A DNA stretch of 22,514 bases, taken from a virus. Numbering within the stretch: the stretch's first letter is position 1; every line of letters starts with the position of its first letter. Both the position numbers and the translations under genes were made by a program. Below are positions 21,248 to 22,514 of the stretch, piece by piece. The DNA is taken from IMG/VR virus record IMGVR_UViG_3300012147_000093, positions 1-22,514 of that record. One strand, given 5' to 3'. The notes beneath the pieces are model-generated. The model made no database searches and was not told where the DNA came from. It saw only the letters and a list, made by a program, of their open reading frames with translations.

Positions 21248-22514
21248 ATGAAAAAAAGACAATTTAGATTAGTAAACTTAGTTAAGGGTGAAATAAATAA
21301 TATAAACACATCAAATTTACATGAAGTTTTAGGGTTTCCATATGGTCAAACATCTGGTAGTTGTATTAATGATTTTTATGTGTCGAATATTCATGCTTGT
21401 TCACCATTGACCATATTTGGTCAAGTTCAAAATGAATCATCATTAGCTATTGGTGAAAAATCATTTGCATTTGGTGATAATAATATATCTAGTGGTTTCG
21501 CATCAAATAGTGAAGGTTCTGGTACAACTGCAAGTGGTCTTGCATCACATGCTGGGGGTGTTGGTAGTGTGGCAGGTTCATATGGTGAAACTTCACTGGG
21601 GTCATTTAATACAACATATACACCTAGTGGAATAACTTCGTTTGAAATTTCGGATAGGATTTTCAATGTGGGAAATGGTTTAGATATTAATAATAGAAGT
21701 GATGCATTCCAGATAATTAAATCTGGTGAAGTAATTGCACCTAGCCTTACCGAAGATATAATAAATTCTGGAGATTCTAGAGTATTAATAACCAAAGAGT
21801 GGTATAATACAGATATTGATGGTAGATTATTAAATTATTTATCACTTACTGGTGGTACCGTAACTGGTGATATCGTAGCTGATACTTTCATAACAGATGG
21901 TGGAACATCTTCACAATTTGTTAAGGGTGATGGTACTTTGGATAGTATAGTATATTTAAAAACTTCATCCTTTACCGCTCACACCTCAAATACCGATATA
22001 CATTTTGAACAGAGTGAAATTTCTATAACTGAATCACAGATATCCGATTTCGGTAATTACCAGCCAATAAGTGAAAAGGGTAATCCGAACGGATATGCGG
22101 AACTTGATAGTTTTGGATTCGTACCGTCTAGTCAGTTACCTGGTTTTGTGGATGATGTGCTAGAATATGATAATCTATCTTCGTTTCCAGTTACAGGTGA
22201 AAGTGGTAAGATATATATAGCTAAAAATACAAATATTACCTATAGATGGAGCGGTACGGTATATGTAAAGATAGGGTCTGATTTAGCACTTGGCGAAACC
22301 AGTTCGACCGCATATAGAGGTGATAGAGGTAAAATAGCCTATGACCACACATTTTTGACTGATAATCCACATAACGTAACCAAAGAACAAGTAGGTTTAG
22401 ATAATGTAGATAATACAAGTGATTTAGATAAACCCGTTAGTACGGCAACGCAAGATGCTTTGGATTTAAAAGTAGATAAAGTTGTCGGAAGTTCGCTAGT
22501 CGAGGATACTGAAA
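21248..22514 (+). CDS. Long tail fibre with YadA-like head, C-terminus outside window
   Basis: The frame is open from ATG 21248 to the right edge, at least 422 residues. An N-terminal module ends around residue 58. Then come degenerate YadA/Hep_Hag-type head repeats ('SSLAIGEKSFAFGDNNISSG', 'FASNSEGSGTTASGLASHAG', about 66-110), which form trimeric beta-rolls. Later, 'ALGETSSTAYRGDRGKIAYD' (about 347-366) and 'NPHNVTKEQVGLDNVDNTSD' (about 375-394) are motifs very common in phage tail fibres. The protein is therefore a trimeric receptor-binding fibre (inference from these families). A TATAAATA box lies 13 bp before the ATG, too close to be a convincing promoter. Confidence 0.87.
   Translation, partial: MKKRQFRLVNLVKGEINNINTSNLHEVLGFPYGQTSGSCINDFYVSNIHACSPLTIFGQVQNESSLAIGEKSFAFGDNNISSGFASNSEGSGTTASGLASHAGGVGSVAGSYGETSLGSFNTTYTPSGITSFEISDRIFNVGNGLDINNRSDAFQIIKSGEVIAPSLTEDIINSGDSRVLITKEWYNTDIDGRLLNYLSLTGGTVTGDIVADTFITDGGTSSQFVKGDGTLDSIVYLKTSSFTAHTSNTDIHFEQSEISITESQISDFGNYQPISEKGNPNGYAELDSFGFVPSSQLPGFVDDVLEYDNLSSFPVTGESGKIYIAKNTNITYRWSGTVYVKIGSDLALGETSSTAYRGDRGKIAYDHTFLTDNPHNVTKEQVGLDNVDNTSDLDKPVSTATQDALDLKVDKVVGSSLVEDTE

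Noticed and set aside
21427-21795. Minus-strand frame inside the long fibre gene
   Set aside because: The plus strand has a continuous fibre reading with YadA-like repeats over the whole stretch. The antisense frame reflects the Ser/Gly/Ala-rich repeats.
1-22514. tRNA genes, CRISPR arrays, insertion sequences
   Set aside because: No cloverleaf-type sequence, no regularly spaced repeats and no transposase were recognised by eye. A tRNA or covariance search would be needed to exclude a tRNA fully.

Overview
The window looks like a piece of a large, AT-rich, tailed-phage genome. Genes are tightly packed with 1-5 bp gaps or TAATG/ATGA overlaps. Every assignable gene that closes inside the window ends in TAA or TGA, none in TAG. 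Start codons have no clear Shine-Dalgarno sequence and are preceded by A/T-rich leaders. The right half encodes tail-fibre type proteins (an S74 chaperone domain, a lectin-like repeat protein and a YadA-like/collar-type fibre). The left half encodes nucleotide-metabolism enzymes and surface-sugar enzymes. The host cannot be fixed from this sequence: the A-rich leaders would fit a Bacteroidetes host, but the best promoter matches are sigma70-like. That conflict is left open.

Layout. 1-4003 (minus): an unknown gene running off the left edge, a methyltransferase interrupted by an in-frame TAG, and three glycosyltransferases (GT). 4004-5274: a LAGLIDADG homing endonuclease on the plus strand, then a truncated 5' copy of a GT gene. 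5280-9304 (minus): a GMP reductase-like enzyme with an intein inside its catalytic loop, then a dUTPase broken into two genes by a split intein, with a Vsr-like endonuclease gene between the halves. 9309-10313: an HD-domain protein with an altered HD motif and a small unknown protein. 10351-13794: a GT with another intein, a Vsr-like endonuclease, and a truncated 5' copy of the same GT. 13909-16357 (minus): five small proteins, probably virion-associated. 16421-22514 (plus): four tail proteins, the last running off the right edge.

Main observation. About 11 kb (roughly 2.5-13.8 kb) carries five homing systems: one LAGLIDADG gene, two Vsr-like genes and three inteins (two contiguous, one split with one of the Vsr-like genes inside it). 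Two of the endonuclease genes sit in the same unusual arrangement: 5' fragment of a GT gene, then endonuclease, then a GT gene of the same family with its own different 5' end. In both, the 5' fragment stops inside a conserved motif. In the second, the downstream copy carries a 6-bp scar with a stop codon at the same codon. I infer a phage counterpart of the yeast WHO-type 'unorthodox' homing elements, in which the endonuclease travels with a replacement end of the gene it cuts. The split-intein dUTPase is a second notable system, of the 'fractured gene' type. Both Vsr-like endonuclease genes are out of frame by one extra A in a poly-A run, so either the elements are decaying or the read has homopolymer errors.
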